This document shows, piece after piece, positions 50,135 through 61,559 of a stretch of 64,000 bases of DNA. The position numbers were made by a program, and so were the translations under genes. This DNA is from Odobenus rosmarus divergens (taxonomy: Eukaryota > Chordata > Mammalia > Carnivora > Odobenidae), in NCBI RefSeq assembly GCF_000321225.1, contig NW_004450660.1:1273414-1337413 (forward strand), read 5' to 3'. The notes beneath the pieces were generated by a model, which did not search any database, was not told where the DNA came from, and saw only the letters and a list, made by a program, of their open reading frames with translations. Numbering within the stretch: position 1 is the stretch's first letter; each line of letters opens with the position of its first letter.

Positions 50135-51178
50135 GTTTTTTCTTTCTTTTTATTATTTTTATTTTGTACTATAAACAACAACAACAAAAATCAGTAACAT
50201 ACTGCTTTTCTTCACATTTGTATGGATTTTAGGGAATAACTGCTTTTACCCTTGAAGAAATAACCTGCAGACAAAAAAGCAGTAGTACCACATTGCAAAA
50301 TCTGTAAATCCCTGAAGTCAACAGCTTGAAGACAACCCCTAGGGGCAGGGAAGAAAACACTTGTTGTAAGAGATGAGACAAGCACATACAAGGACAACTA
50401 GCTGGGGAAGACGACTCTTTCAGTGCCACCTGACTTAGACAGTAGGTACTTTTGTTCTTCCACCTGCTGCCACCACCTCAAAGGCCTGATTTGGTATAAG
50501 GTCTGAAGAACGTTTTTCAAATGACAGAAGACATGGTTTGAGGAGAGGTACAATAAGAAAGGCTCAAGTATGAATAAGAATAGTGCAAAGTCCGAAGTCA
50601 GGGAAGAACCCACAGGGGACAGGACACCCAGAAAGGTCAACATCGCACTACTTCAACCAATTGCCTCCATTGCACTCATGAAGGAGTCTCAGAAACATCG
50701 GAGGTTTCAAATCAGCATACAGACTGGGTCCCTACAAACCCTGTGGGGTTATTTTCCTGACTGGATGATGAAAAGCTTATGCCCTGAAGCAATGGAGACA
50801 GATTCTGAGACTGCCAAAGTTAAAGGTGGAAATTGTGTTTCCTTTGAAATGAATTGGCTTCATAACTGCTTTTTCTCTTGATCTAGCAACTGCTTTTTTT
50901 CCATTTTGCTACAGGTTATCTATTGCCTTAAGCTTGAAATGAAAAGGTGAACTAATCGGTGTACAGAGAAGTGCAGTCCTGAGAAGGCACCGAGTCTGGA
51001 CAGTAGTCAGCACATGCTGTGCTCTCATAACAGCTTGACCTTCCTTCAGTCCCAAAAACCCATCCCTAAGGTTGGTCTGAAGTTCGTTTGCAGGCCTGGT
51101 GACTACTCACTATCACTCATAGTGGGAAATAGTGAGGTTTTCAGTATTGTATGAAATGTCTGAGTCTAAAAAATAAAA
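50135..51178 (-). pseudogene. Probable 3'UTR and A-tail of the DUSP5 retrocopy
   Basis: The minus strand continues past the lost stop through about 1 kb of non-repetitive, UTR-like sequence. It ends in an A-rich stretch with AATAAA-type hexamers (reverse complement of 50135-50170, read as AAAATAAAAATAATAAAAAG...). This fits a retrotransposed mRNA 3' end with a decayed poly(A) tail. The parental 3'UTR was not available for alignment, so the extent is inference. The 102-residue open frame at 50570-50881 on the plus strand lies inside this copy and is not a gene. Confidence 0.6.
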
Positions 51179-52300
51179 TCACAGCTGTTGGGATTGGGCT
51201 AATTCCCCTAGCCCAGTTTTTGCAGATGTGGCTGTGGCTGTGGGCTTCCTGCTGAGCTTGGAGACTGTCGAATGCATAGGCACTGGAACCAGCACTGAGG
51301 TAGGGAATGTGCAGTAGGAACCCTGCATATTAGGGCTCACTGTCTGCAAATGGGCCATGAATGAAGAGCTGGCTGCCTCTCCTTGGCAGGAGAGAGCCTC
51401 GGGGGTGGCTGTGGAGGGCAGGATCTCAGACTCATACCGCAGGAACTGCTGGCCCATGAAGCCGAAGTTGGGCAAGACCACGCTCCTCCTCTGCTTGATG
51501 TAACCGACGGCATCCTTCAGGCAGAACTGCTTGGTCTTCATTAGGTAAGCTATGCAGATGGTGTGTGAATGGGAGAGCCCAGCCTCACAGTGGACCAGGA
51601 CCTTGCTTCGCCTTTCCCTGACATAGTCAGTGAAGCCTATTGCTTCTTGAAAGTGGGAGCTAACGTCAGCCATGTGACTGTCTTACACGGGTTCCATTTG
51701 TACTGCAGGTGAGTCATGCAGGATTCCAAGGTCCGCTGTGAGACATTCAGGAGGACTGTGATGTGCCGGTTGGCCAAGAACTCACACTTGGATGCATGGT
51801 AGGCTCTTCCAAGGTGGAGCAACCGAAGGACTTCAACTGGGCTGCCCTGGTCATAAGCTGGCCTGTAGCAGATGTTTAGCACTGGTTTCGCACACTGGCT
51901 CATGAGGGCTTTCTTGGTTTCAACCTTTTCTTGTGAAATGGGTTTTCCATCCACGCAACACTCAGGATATTCTGAATAGAAAGCCTCCTACCTCCCTTTG
52001 AGGAAGTAGACCCGCGGCCCGCAGGAACCCAGGCGAGAAGCGAGGAGCGCCGGACGCCCACGTCGCTCTCTTAGCGCAGCCCCGGGTCCTACACAAGGCT
52101 TTCTACCGCAGCAGCTGCGCATGCGCATGCGCATGCCGCCTCCTCGGGCAGCACGCAGCGTCGCCACTGCGCAGCCGTGCCTGACGCAGCGCCACCCAAT
52201 TGAGGTCGGCGTTGAGCAATGGGCTCTGGGTTTTTGGTCGTGCATTTTTGCTGGGTAGAGCCGTTGGATTCTCTCAGCTGGATACTGCCGTCCCATGTGA
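51179..52300 (-). pseudogene. DUSP5 (pseudogene): Processed (intronless) DUSP5 pseudogene, coding remnant
   Basis: Minus-strand translation matches dual-specificity phosphatase 5, a nuclear ERK phosphatase, in several blocks in order. They are a degraded N-terminus near 52.2-52.3 kb (LN..LN.V.LR.AR), GPRVYFLKG near 52.0 kb, PISQEK...RPAYDQGSPVEVL (51.95-51.8 kb), YHASKCEFLANRHI, SSHFQEAIGFTDYVRERR, KVLVHCEAG and AYLMKTKQF (51.67-51.5 kb), and a C-terminus ending near TATATS. The blocks run together without the introns of the parent gene, so it is a retrocopy. Breaks seen: a Tyr codon after FLKG is now TAG (51988-51990); a one-base loss plus a Glu-to-TAA change lies just before the catalytic domain; a one-base loss removes the normal stop. 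The catalytic Cys of the HCxxGxxR loop is kept but its Arg is His, so even the longest open piece (51179-51673) could not be an active phosphatase. The 5' part is the most eroded, with an apparent deletion. Confidence 0.93.
52116..52136. promoter_or_regulatory. Palindromic NRF1-like array inside the DUSP5 retrocopy
   Basis: TGCGCA is repeated in tandem with 6-bp period (TGCGCATGCGCATGCGCA and on). This gives overlapping copies of the NRF1 consensus TGCGCATGCGCA. It lies in a CpG-rich stretch derived from the GC-rich first exon of DUSP5 and looks like a short microsatellite expansion there. Confidence 0.5.
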
Positions 52301-52310
52301 ATGAGATTTT

Positions 52311-53381
52311 TTTTGCCAGATGACGTGGCTTTACCCTCAGGTCCACTAGTATGTAGCTGCTGCTCTGGTCCCTGTCAGGGAAGGAATGGTCCAGAAGCTT
52401 CCTGGTAGCGTTTCATGGGACTGGTGGGGGTCTGAGATGTAAATGACCACCTCGTCTACTGATGTTCCTAAGTATGGGCTGTGGCTATGACAGTGTCCAC
52501 CCTCCTGTCCTTTGTTCCTTCAAGGGCCGCTCCTACCTGCTCTTGGCTCCTTCGGGTCAGTCTGTCGTCCCTGAAGTCGGACTTTTCTCCTTGATGGTCT
52601 AGGATGACAAACACAAGATGTGTGTACCACCTGGACACATTGCTGATAGAAAAGTGTGCCTGCTTTGGAGATACTCTGGAAGGTCTCACTGGTGCTGCAG
52701 CCGCTCAAGTCTCAGGACTCCAGCGAGGGACTGGGATTAGTCCTCATAGTGGTGAGAGCTCTTGGGAGGGAGGGTGAAATTTGGTTTCTGTTTCTCAAAG
52801 ATGGATGGATTTATGGGAGTAACGTCTCCTTGGACACTTGTCTTTGATATGGTGGAGGCCCCTCTAGTGCTGATCCCGTCATCCCCCTCACTGGGGGGAG
52901 CCGGGCCTGTTCTGTCTGAATGTCTGAATATTGCTCTGCTCTAGATTGTGTATTGGCCAGGCTTAGTACCACCTTCAAGGTCGCTTAGGTGGGAAAAGAG
53001 GAGCTGGAATGGGTGTGTGTTTGCCCTTGGGGTGAGGGTAAAACTTGAATTGTTGAATAGGTCTCTGATTGGGATACAACCTATTCCCCTGTTCTTGTCC
53101 TTCTTTGTATCATAGGCCTGGGGCTGGCCCAAAGCTGACCTGGGCCTTGGAACGTCAGTTCCTCACCGTCTAGCATTCCCAGCCTCTTTGGAGTACTCTG
53201 TCATGGGCTAGCTTGGATGCAGGACACTAAGGCGTCAGCTACTAGTCAGTGTCAGTTGAGAGCCTGGGAATCTCCGGGTGTGGAGGATGTTGCTGGACAC
53301 TGACCCTTGGTTGAGGGTTGGGTCTTTGGTCTCATTTAAGGAGCTTTCTGACTAATGACTGCTTAGCTTAATTATAGCAGC
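52311..53381. other. Upstream flank of the DUSP5 retrocopy, nothing recognised
   Basis: Moderately GC-rich unique-looking sequence. Two overlapping minus frames at 52468-52708 and plus frames at 52656-52944 were inspected and match no family that I know. Confidence 0.45.
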
Positions 53382-53570
53382 TTTTTTTTTAAGATTTTAT
53401 TTATTTATTTGATAGAGCGAGAGAGCACAAGCAGGGGCAACAGTAGAGGGAGAGGGAGAAGCAGGCTCCCCGCCAAGCAGGGAACCCGATGCGGGGTTCA
53501 ATCCCAGGACCCTGGGATCATGACCTGAGCTGAAGGCAGACGCTTAACCATCTGAGCCACCCAGGCACCC
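53382..53570 (-). mobile_element. Can-SINE
   Basis: Complete reverse-complement copy; flanks TATAGCAGCTTTTT / TATAGCACCTTTTT. Confidence 0.93.
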
Positions 53571-53674
53571 CTATAGCACCTTTTTAATTATCATTAATAA
53601 GTTCTTTAACCATAGTGCCAGAGTTGTGGTCTCTTATGTTAGATATGTATCTCTTAGGCAACACTAACATAAAT

Positions 53675-53950
53675 AATATATTATTCCACTTATATGAGGT
53701 ACCTAGAATAGTCAAATTCATAGACATAGAAAACATAATGGTGGTTGACAAGGCCTGGGCAGAGTCGGTAGAGACTGTTTAATTAGTATAGAGTTCCAGC
53801 TTAGGATGATGAAGAGTTCTGCAGTTGGAAGCTGATAATGGTACACATCAATGTGAGCATATGTAATGCCACAGAGCTGTACACTTAAAAATGGTTAGGA
53901 TGGTAAATTTTATTTTGTCTATTTACCACAATTAAAAATATATATCTTAA
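53675..53950 (+). mobile_element. Old LINE-1 3' end (L1M-type)
   Basis: CCACTTATATGAGGTACCTAGAATAGTC...CAGAGCTGTACACTTAAAAATGGTTAGGATGGTAAATTT is the typical end of ORF2/3'UTR of L1MB-like elements, sense on the plus strand. Confidence 0.8.
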
Positions 53951-56555
53951 AAAAAGCAAAACTGATATTGTTACGATAGTGGTTACTGTTAGTTGACTGG
54001 TGGGGCAATAGTGGCCATAGGGGAGTATGAAGGGAGCTCTCTAGGTTTTGGGAATGTTCTTAATCTGGGTGGTGGTCCCATGGGTATGTTCAGTTCGTGA
54101 AAATTCATCAGGCTGTAAGCTGACACGCACTTGTGTCTGAATACTAAAGCTCAAAGTTACCGTGGAAAAAAAAGCAGTGGCAAGTTTTAAAGCCCATTAA
54201 TTTGTTCTATATTACACTACTGGGTGCCGTGGGCAAGGCACTCTCCCACTCACTTAGCTCTATTACAACACTCTGAGGGAGGTGCTGTTTTATGAAAGGA
54301 AACTGAGGAATGGCAGTTTCCAAGGAAAGGGTAATCGTATGAGATATCAAATATTTCAAATCTTCAGGGTATACATCTCTAAGGGTGCATTCTCTTGCCT
54401 ACTCAGTTTAAAGTTTTTCAATCTTAAAATAGACCTTATAATTATTAAATAAGACCTGGTGTTAAATTACATGTGCCTCAACCAGAAGGAAAAAATATAT
54501 CCAGTTTAAACTAAACATAAACTTTCTCACCCATGTCACTTTCAGGGTAAGCTGGGATCATAGGTTGGGTGATAGTTCAAAAGCAGTCATGATAGTCTTA
54601 TTTTTTTATCTAAGTGATTTTTAAAAATTTATGATCCCTTTAAAATTTTTTAGAGGGTGGAGATCAAACTAGGAATTCATTTGGAAAAATGTACACTTAA
54701 AAATATACACAGTGTACTATTTTGTATTAAAATATCCTTTTCTTTCTTCATTCCTACTTATTTTACAGGAGGGAGAAACATTCTGTTAAGTCTTTCCTTC
54801 TAGATTCTGCTTTCCTGTGTCTGTCTGCTGTCCCCACCCTTCTATTTCCATATTTCTCTGAGGCACGTTTGTCCTTCCTTGCTTAGTTTTACTGAGCTTT
54901 GCAACAGTACCACATCTGCCTTCAGCCTCAGCCACATCCTCTTATCTCTGGCTGGCTGATCAGAACTCAGAGCAGCCGTGGGTGGGATCCTGCTGCAGTA
55001 CAGAGGCATGTGCCCTGGCTGGCTGCTCTGGGCCTTGTTCTCTGTCATAGCCCATCAGATTTTTGAGACTGCATCTTGCCCCAGGGATTGGGCCTGGTTA
55101 AAATAAACTGTTCAGAACACTTTCACAGTTGTTATCTGGGGAGATTGGGAAAGAAGGCAAAGAAGGACAGTCATTTTGGCAAAGATAAAGAAAAGCAGTA
55201 CAGGAAATGGGGAAGAGATAGGGTCAGAAGTTCTTATCACAGCCAAACTGGTGCATCTTGCTATATATCTTCTGAAATATCTCCTTTGACCAGCACTTTA
55301 TAGGATGTCTGATGGTAACTCCTACTTATTTCACAATCCCGAATTCAAGGGTGCCCATCAGAGAAGAATACAGTCTCTATTGAAAAGACTCCCACATGAA
55401 GCCCATTGTGCTATCCCCTAATTTTAGCTCGAATTCAGGCATGCTAACATATTTTAAATGGGGGATCTGTGTGCACCCTCACTCACTGCATACAAGCCAT
55501 TCTCCTGCTATGTGGAAACCTCCCATTTCTCTTCCCTACTGTGTCTTTGGTCAACAGTTATAAACTCTTTCTCAGACAGCTGGTTGTATATTAAAGTCTA
55601 TTTATAACAGTCAACGGACAACTGCTTGTTTATGGGGAATCATGGCAATTTTTGCTTAGGAAGGACAATTGGGGCATTTCTTCTGTTGTGGATCGGGTTC
55701 AGCCGCTGGACTCCACAAACATTGCCTCACTTGTCTTCTTACATTCTGTGGACTGAGGTTACCCTGGGTGCTAATGATGAATTCAAACCCGGCACAGACT
55801 GCTGGTTCTTCAGTCAAGGTTTTTGGGGGCTGGACAATGGAAAACATGAAACAATTATACTTTGTGAGGAACAAGGAAGTATAAAAGTACCCATAGTTGT
55901 GAGGAACAGCCATACTATACTCAAAATCTGAGTACAGTTTATGAAAATGTAGATCCTTCCCCAACCCATATCTCCCCGCCAACACTCCCATGGCTCTATT
56001 TAAAATAAGATCATGTAATAAATTGTTAGCATTGGAAACAAAACAAAATAAAATAAAAACTGTCTATTCTGGTAGGTCTTGAGGTGGTTTTTTTTCAGAA
56101 TTTTTTTTTTTACTAGAATATAATACAAAACTAAAATCTGGATGTGACTGGGCAGTGAAATAAATATGTAAATGGGAAAAAAATCTGGATGCCTAGAAGA
56201 TGTCTTAAATCGTGTTTTTGTAAACCAGCTCTAACTTTGATGTGATGACTTTTCCCCCTTCCCCAATTTTTTTGATAATAGAATGGGTAATGATATTTAA
56301 TTTTAAAATAGCATGTATTCAGTTTTTAACATAAGAAAACAGAAAAAAATTAAAATGGGCTATATCCTCACTGCCCAGGTAACACTTGTTCTATTAAAAA
56401 GATACTGTCAGTAGTATAGAGTTAGAAAGCTCAATTGGACAGCTTTCAACTAAACTTGAAAAGTAAACATAACAGTTCATGATTATCACCAGAAAAAAAT
56501 TGTGTATGTGTATCTTACACACATATAGATATATCTGTATCCATGGAGAAATTTT
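53951..56555. other. Intergenic, no gene recognised
   Basis: Holds a 101-residue plus frame (55626-55931) with no recognisable domain. AATAAA at 56017-56022 followed by an A-rich segment to about 56060 could be the end of an old retroelement. Confidence 0.45.
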
Positions 56556-56737
56556 TTGTTTTGTTTTAAGATTTTATTTCTTAGAGAGAGAGTGTGGGAA
56601 CAGGAGGGGGGAGGAGGGGCAGAGGGAGAGGGAGAAGCAGACTCCCCGCTGAGCAGGGAGCCCTCCATTACAGGACCCTGAGATCATGACCTTAGGCGAA
56701 GGCAGATGCTTAACTGACGGAGCCAGCTAGGAGCCCC
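56556..56737 (-). mobile_element. Can-SINE
   Basis: Diverged reverse-complement copy ending GGAGCCAGCTAGGAGCCCC; flanks CCATGGAGAAATTTT / CGATGGAGAAGTTTT. Confidence 0.9.
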
Positions 56738-56852
56738 TCGATGGAGAAGTTTTAAACAAGTCTATTTAAATACTAAAATGGACCTTGTCGACCTCCTTGT
56801 TAACTAATTCTGATTTCAGTTTATTCCACATCATTATAAAACAGTATATCTT

Positions 56853-57045
56853 GGGGCGCCTGGGTGGCTCAGATGGTTAGGTGTCTGCCTTCGGCTTGGG
56901 TCATGATCCTGGGGTCCTGGGATTGAGCTCCGCATCGGGCTCCCTGCTTGGCGGGGAACCTGCTTCTCCCTCTCCCTCTACTGTTCCCACTGCTTGTGCT
57001 CTCTTGCTCTATCAAATAAATAAATAAAATCTTTAAAAAACAAAA
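56853..57045 (+). mobile_element. Can-SINE
   Basis: Complete copy; flanked by AGTATATCTTG / AGTATATCTTA. Confidence 0.93.
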
Positions 57046-57260
57046 CTGAGTATATCTTATTCATTTTATTGTGTCTTTTCTAAAAAGTTATAATAATTAC
57101 AGTGAACATGATTTTGAGTGACTTTTTATAGTTAATAAGTTATATAATTTATAAATTAGGTTTTTAAAATTCTTAGAGTCACTTTGTTTTTCAAAGCAGT
57201 AAGTTATCCCTAAGTAACTACTTATCCCAGTTTAGATGCTTTTGCTTAATTTAATAAATT

Positions 57261-57442
57261 TTTTTTAAAGGTTTTATTTAATTGTCAGAGAGAGAAAGAG
57301 CACAAGCAGGGGGAGCGGCAGGCAGAGGGAGAAGCAGGCTCCCTGCTGAGCAAGGAGCCCGATGTGGGACTCCATCCCAGGATCCTGGGATAATGACCTG
57401 AGCCGAAGGCAGACACTTAACTGACTGAGCCACCCAGGCACC
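57261..57442 (-). mobile_element. Can-SINE
   Basis: Complete reverse-complement copy; flanks AATTTAATAAATTTTT / AATTTAGTAACTTTTT. Confidence 0.93.
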
Positions 57443-57477
57443 CAATTTAGTAACTTTTTGAACCATTGTTAAACTCT

Positions 57478-57481
<4 letters not shown>

Positions 57482-57514
<33 letters not shown>
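57482..57514. repeat. (GT)n microsatellite
   Basis: About 15 GT units with one GC interruption near the right end. Confidence 0.95.
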
Positions 57515-57515
<1 letters not shown>

Positions 57516-59079
57516 TGAAGACCAGTTTGGACAAGAAGCAGCCTTGTGTTGCTGAAACAATTTGTTCTTAATTCTGTATATTTTGGAACTTCTTTCCAGA
57601 AACACCATGGTAAACCCTATCCTTTTTTTTCCCGTATGGCCTCTTTGAGATTTGGTCCTTGTGCATTTTTCTTTCCATCTCTGCAGCAAAAGGTAAATTA
57701 ATAATGAGGTGCACATGAGTGAAGCCAAAGTCCTTTCAAGAGGAGACTGTACAGCAATATCATGGTTTCAGTTCTTACATTCTTCTTAAAGTCTCAGATT
57801 CTTCTGGGATGCAGAACTGCAAAAGCTTTCTGTAGAGGTTGGAATCAGTTTCAGGTTGTTCAGATAAGGTCATCATTCTCATTTCTGATTCTCACTAGAA
57901 GCAGAGGTGAAGGTTGATCTACTTAAAGCTTTTTCTTGTGGCCACATAGATGTTAAACTGTCAAAGATGGGGAGAGAAAACAGTCACTTCATCTCAAAAG
58001 TCCTTTTTTTGTGGATTTGTCAGTGAAAAGTAGTGAAAGTTTTACATTGACTTATGCCTCTGTGAGCTATTTGAGGTGGAGATAAATAAAATGGGAAGAT
58101 AAAGATTTAAATGGGTTAAAAGAAGTATTTTCAGAATTGTGTTCCATATGTGCATATAGAATAAGATAAAGGAGTAGTCAGTTAAAATAATAGTGGTATA
58201 TCATTTTAAACAAAAACCTAGATATGCTAGTTTTGGGCCATATGTTAATATGTTTTTATTGGTGAACAAATCAGTGTGGTTTTCCGTTTAGCAGTTAGAA
58301 GGTCTGAGATTTTTAAAACCTGAACACTTTTTGAGCAATAAGAACTATGTATAAATGTCTTCCACAGACTGTAATGTAACTTGTAGAAAACAGAAGCTAC
58401 TTCTCAAGGTCACGCAGTCCCCAAGATACAGAATGATCCTGTATCTGGAAGAACACCTAAGAAACCAGCAAAATTCCTGTCGGGCAATTTTGGAGCAGGA
58501 GGGGTCCGACAAGTTTTCCTTTCTTTATTCTTAAAAATCACTTATAGGATAGGTTCCCAGGAACAGTGAATGGTGATTTTGAGCATCCCTTTTTCTTTCC
58601 TTTTCTTTTCTTTTATTGTCTTTTCTTCTCTTTTATCTTTTCTTTTTAGTTTTCTTTTTCCCCTTTTTTGTTGAAACCACAGAGAGAGTGGTTTCCCAAA
58701 CTCACTGGAATAAAAGAATAGAACATGTTTTCACCAAAGCTTTCTAGGAAATTTTGGAAGGGTGAAGGGGGAGGTAGATCATTCAGGGAAGTGAGTTAAG
58801 GTCATTGGTGACAGAGCAGAGAATGAATGAGAGAGACAGAGAGAAGAGCAAACCTAGGACAAGAGCTGTAGGTGCTGCTGGTTGGAGTAGGAATCCTGGG
58901 GAGCTGAGGGGTTGGGGAAACCACTTGAGAATCCATTCAGAAGCCGTGGGTGGTCTTGGGACCATTTAACGCAGTTCTTCTCCATGCTGACTTAGTTGGG
59001 CTAAGTTGGGCTTGGGCCACCCAGACACAGTACATTAGAATCTCTGTGGGAAGGTTTGCTGTATTTAAAATCCTGTCTA
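57515..59079. other. Intergenic, no gene recognised
   Basis: Contains the polypyrimidine tract listed separately; otherwise unremarkable. Confidence 0.5.
58590..58668. repeat. Polypyrimidine tract (TTTTC)n
   Basis: Almost pure T/C with TTTTC-type units; one strand can form triplex-prone DNA. Confidence 0.85.
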
Positions 59080-59250
59080 GATGGGTGAGTGACTGACTCT
59101 TGATTTCAGCTCAGGTCAAGATTTCAGGGTCTTGAGATCAAGCCGCCTGTTGGGCTCTGGGCTGAGTGTAGAGCCTGCTTGGGAATTCTCTCTCTCCTTC
59201 TCCCTGTGCCCCTCCTCCCTGCTCTCTTTCTCTCAAAAAAAAAAAAAAAA
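59080..59250 (+). mobile_element. 5'-truncated Can-SINE, older subfamily
   Basis: Begins inside the head (GATGGGTGAGTGACTGACTC), then CTTGATTTCAGCTCAGG and a pure A-tail of about 20. Target duplication AAAATCCTGTCTA on both sides shows truncation happened at insertion. Confidence 0.88.
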
Positions 59251-59444
59251 AAAAATCCTGTCTATGTAATTTTAATGTGCAGCCATGAAATCAGCTTCTG
59301 ATCAGGGAACTTACATCTAGGTTTTGAGGGAGTGACTATTACAGAAAAGATCTTGTAAATTCCAGCATGGAAAGATTCTTAGGTGTTAACCTTGGGAGCA
59401 CCCCAGCTAATGCCTACTTCATGGAGTTGTTGGGAAGAGTATCC

Positions 59445-59660
59445 TTGTGGTTGAGCTCAGAGGTTTGGAATCAAATACACTGGGTTCAGATCCAATTATC
59501 AGTTGCGTGTTGTTAGGCCAGGTTGTTTAATTTCCTTAAGCCTCAGTTTCCCCATTTGTAAAATGGGGGCAAAAATATTTGTAAGAAGCATTTAATTCTT
59601 CACCTGCCCTGAGTATGCTACTTGACATATGGAAAGCATACAAAAATTATAGCTGCTCTC
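59445..59660 (+). repeat. MIR
   Basis: TTTGGAATCAAATACACTGGGTTCAGATCC, CTCAGTTTCCCCATTTGTAAAATGGGG; clear MIR. Confidence 0.88.
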
Positions 59661-59752
59661 TTCCTCCCTGTCCCCTCTTGTTACTATTATGCTATTTAAT
59701 GCCTAACAAAATGTATAAAAACCTAAATGTTAACCTTTCTTTCCATTTCTTT

Positions 59753-59985
59753 TTTTAAAAAATATTTTATTTGTTTATTTTAGAGAGAGGGTGCCTGTGT
59801 GTGCTCACGTGTGTACACACGTGTGTGTGGGGAAGGGGCAGAGGGAGAAGGAGAGAAAGAGTCTCAAGCCGACTCCATGCTGAGGCAGGAGGCCGACAAG
59901 GGGCTCGATCTCACGACCCTGAGATCCTGACTTGAGCCAAAATCAAGAGTCAGATGCTTAACCAACTGAGCCACCCAGGCACCCC
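59753..59985 (-). mobile_element. Can-SINE, older subfamily with GT-rich insert
   Basis: Reverse complement ending GAGCCACCCAGGCACCCC with AAAATCAAGAGTCAGATGC. The CT tract holds an internal (GT)/(AC) patch at 59790-59830. Confidence 0.9.
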
Positions 59986-60184
59986 TGTGGCACATTATTT
60001 TATTGATGATATGTATACTTTATAATGTGTAGTGTCTTCTGCCTCTTGATTTTTTTTTTTCTTAATGTTGGCAGAATAGTGAAAGGATTAAATGCTGCTT
60101 GTCTTGGTGGGCTTTAAGCCAGATCAAATGTGACAACCCTTTCTAGGAAGAAAGATTAATGACATCACCACCACCTAGATAATA

Positions 60185-60400
60185 ACTGACTATGCTAAGC
60201 ACCTCACATGGACTGCCCAATTCAATCTTTACAGCATCCCTTTGAGGACATTAATAGAATTGCCTCTATTTTTTTGATAAGAAAATGAAGGTTTACAGAA
60301 GTCAAGTCATTTGCCCAAGGTCAGAGAGCCAGCCTGAGGTGGAGGAGGAAGAATTCTAACTCAGGCAGGCTGGCTGGGATTAGCTCTGCCTGTAACCTCT
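60185..60400 (-). repeat. MIR
   Basis: Antisense: GCTAAGCACCTCACATGGACTG, ATAAGAAAATGAAGGTTTACAGAAGTCAAG, TTGCCCAAGGTCAGAGAGCC. Confidence 0.85.
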
Positions 60401-60669
60401 TTGCTAAACAGGCCTCACTTGCTGTGGGTCAGTGTCAGGTTCAAGGTCCTCCAAGGCAACTCTAAGGGAAAAGGGAGCACCAAGAAGCCTTTTTCTCTGA
60501 GTTGCTAAGTATCAGTTTCCTCATATATAAATTACTACTTAATGGCACACTTTTTACACTGCTATTTTTGGGCATGGTATATTATGTTCCTGTGGTTACA
60601 TTATTTATGTATATCTGCACATCTCTGAAAACCTGTATGTAAGAAGAGTGATAAAAAGGCAATGAGAAG

Positions 60670-60842
60670 GGATGCCTGGGTGGCTCAGTCAGTTAAGCGG
60701 CTGCCTTCAGCCTGGGTCATGATCCCAGGGTCCTGGGATCGAGTCCCACATCGGGCTCCTTGCTCAGCAGGGAGCTTGCTTCTCCCTCTCTCTCCCTCTG
60801 CTTGTGCTCTCTCTGTCAAATAAATAAAATCTTTAAAAAAAA
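60670..60842 (+). mobile_element. Can-SINE
   Basis: Complete copy with perfect 17-bp target duplication AAAAAGGCAATGAGAAG at 60653-60669 and 60843-60859. Confidence 0.94.
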
Positions 60843-60859
60843 AAAAAGGCAATGAGAAG

Positions 60860-61559
60860 TCCTGAGAAAAATAATACTGATTTTATGTTTTAAGATTTAT
60901 TTTCTTGTATAAAACAGGTACAAAAATCAGAATATAAGGCAGCATGTACGGTATTGTTGCCTATTTTAAAATGCATTTACATATAGAAATGTACAGAAGA
61001 AAGTAAATCCTAAATGTTAATGCCAAAATGTTGACAGTGGTTATCTTCTACAAGGTGGGCTTGGGTTGACTATCACTTTATTTTTACGACCTTTTGAAAT
61101 TTTTTTTACCTTAAAATAGGCATGTGTTACTTTTATGATCAGGAAAAAAACATGTCCATTGTAGAAAATTTGGAAAATCCAGAGAAGCATAAAGAAGAAA
61201 ATAACAATTATCCCATACCTACCACTCGGTTAAAAATGCTAACATTTTGGCCAATTTACTTTCAGTCATCTCTTTACATATGTCTATTATGTGATCATAG
61301 AGTATGTATAATTTGGAGAACTCAGTTTCTTTTCTTTCTTTCCTTTTTTTTGGATACATACATTTTAAGCATTTTGTGATATTAAAAACTCTTCTTGGCA
61401 TTAAATAGCTACATAATAAATTATACATACAGTTTACTTGACTATTGTACCATTTTTTCTACTTTTTTATAGTGAGCATCAATGATATACTAAATATCTT
61501 TGTTCATGAATCTTGGTCCATATTTCAGAATTTTTTCTGGATTCCCAGAATTACTGGAT
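60860..61559. other. AT-rich stretch, probably an old LINE relic
   Basis: AAAATTTGGAAAATCCAGAGAAGCATAAAGAAG...ATCCCATACC followed by CTAACATTTTGG resembles a frequent old LINE phrase. The family is not assigned and no gene is present. Confidence 0.4.

Noticed and set aside
51179..51673. DUSP5-like frame as a functional truncated phosphatase
   Set aside because: The catalytic-loop Arg is His, the upstream frame is broken by a stop and a base loss, and the natural stop is lost; better called a processed pseudogene.
52468..52708. Two overlapping minus-strand frames (73 and 62 residues) upstream of the DUSP5 copy
   Set aside because: No similarity that I recognise, and not collinear with DUSP5; treated as chance frames.
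55626..55991. Opposed frames of 101 and 111 residues
   Set aside because: They overlap on opposite strands, neither has a domain, and the region ends in an A-rich stretch suggestive of an old retroelement.
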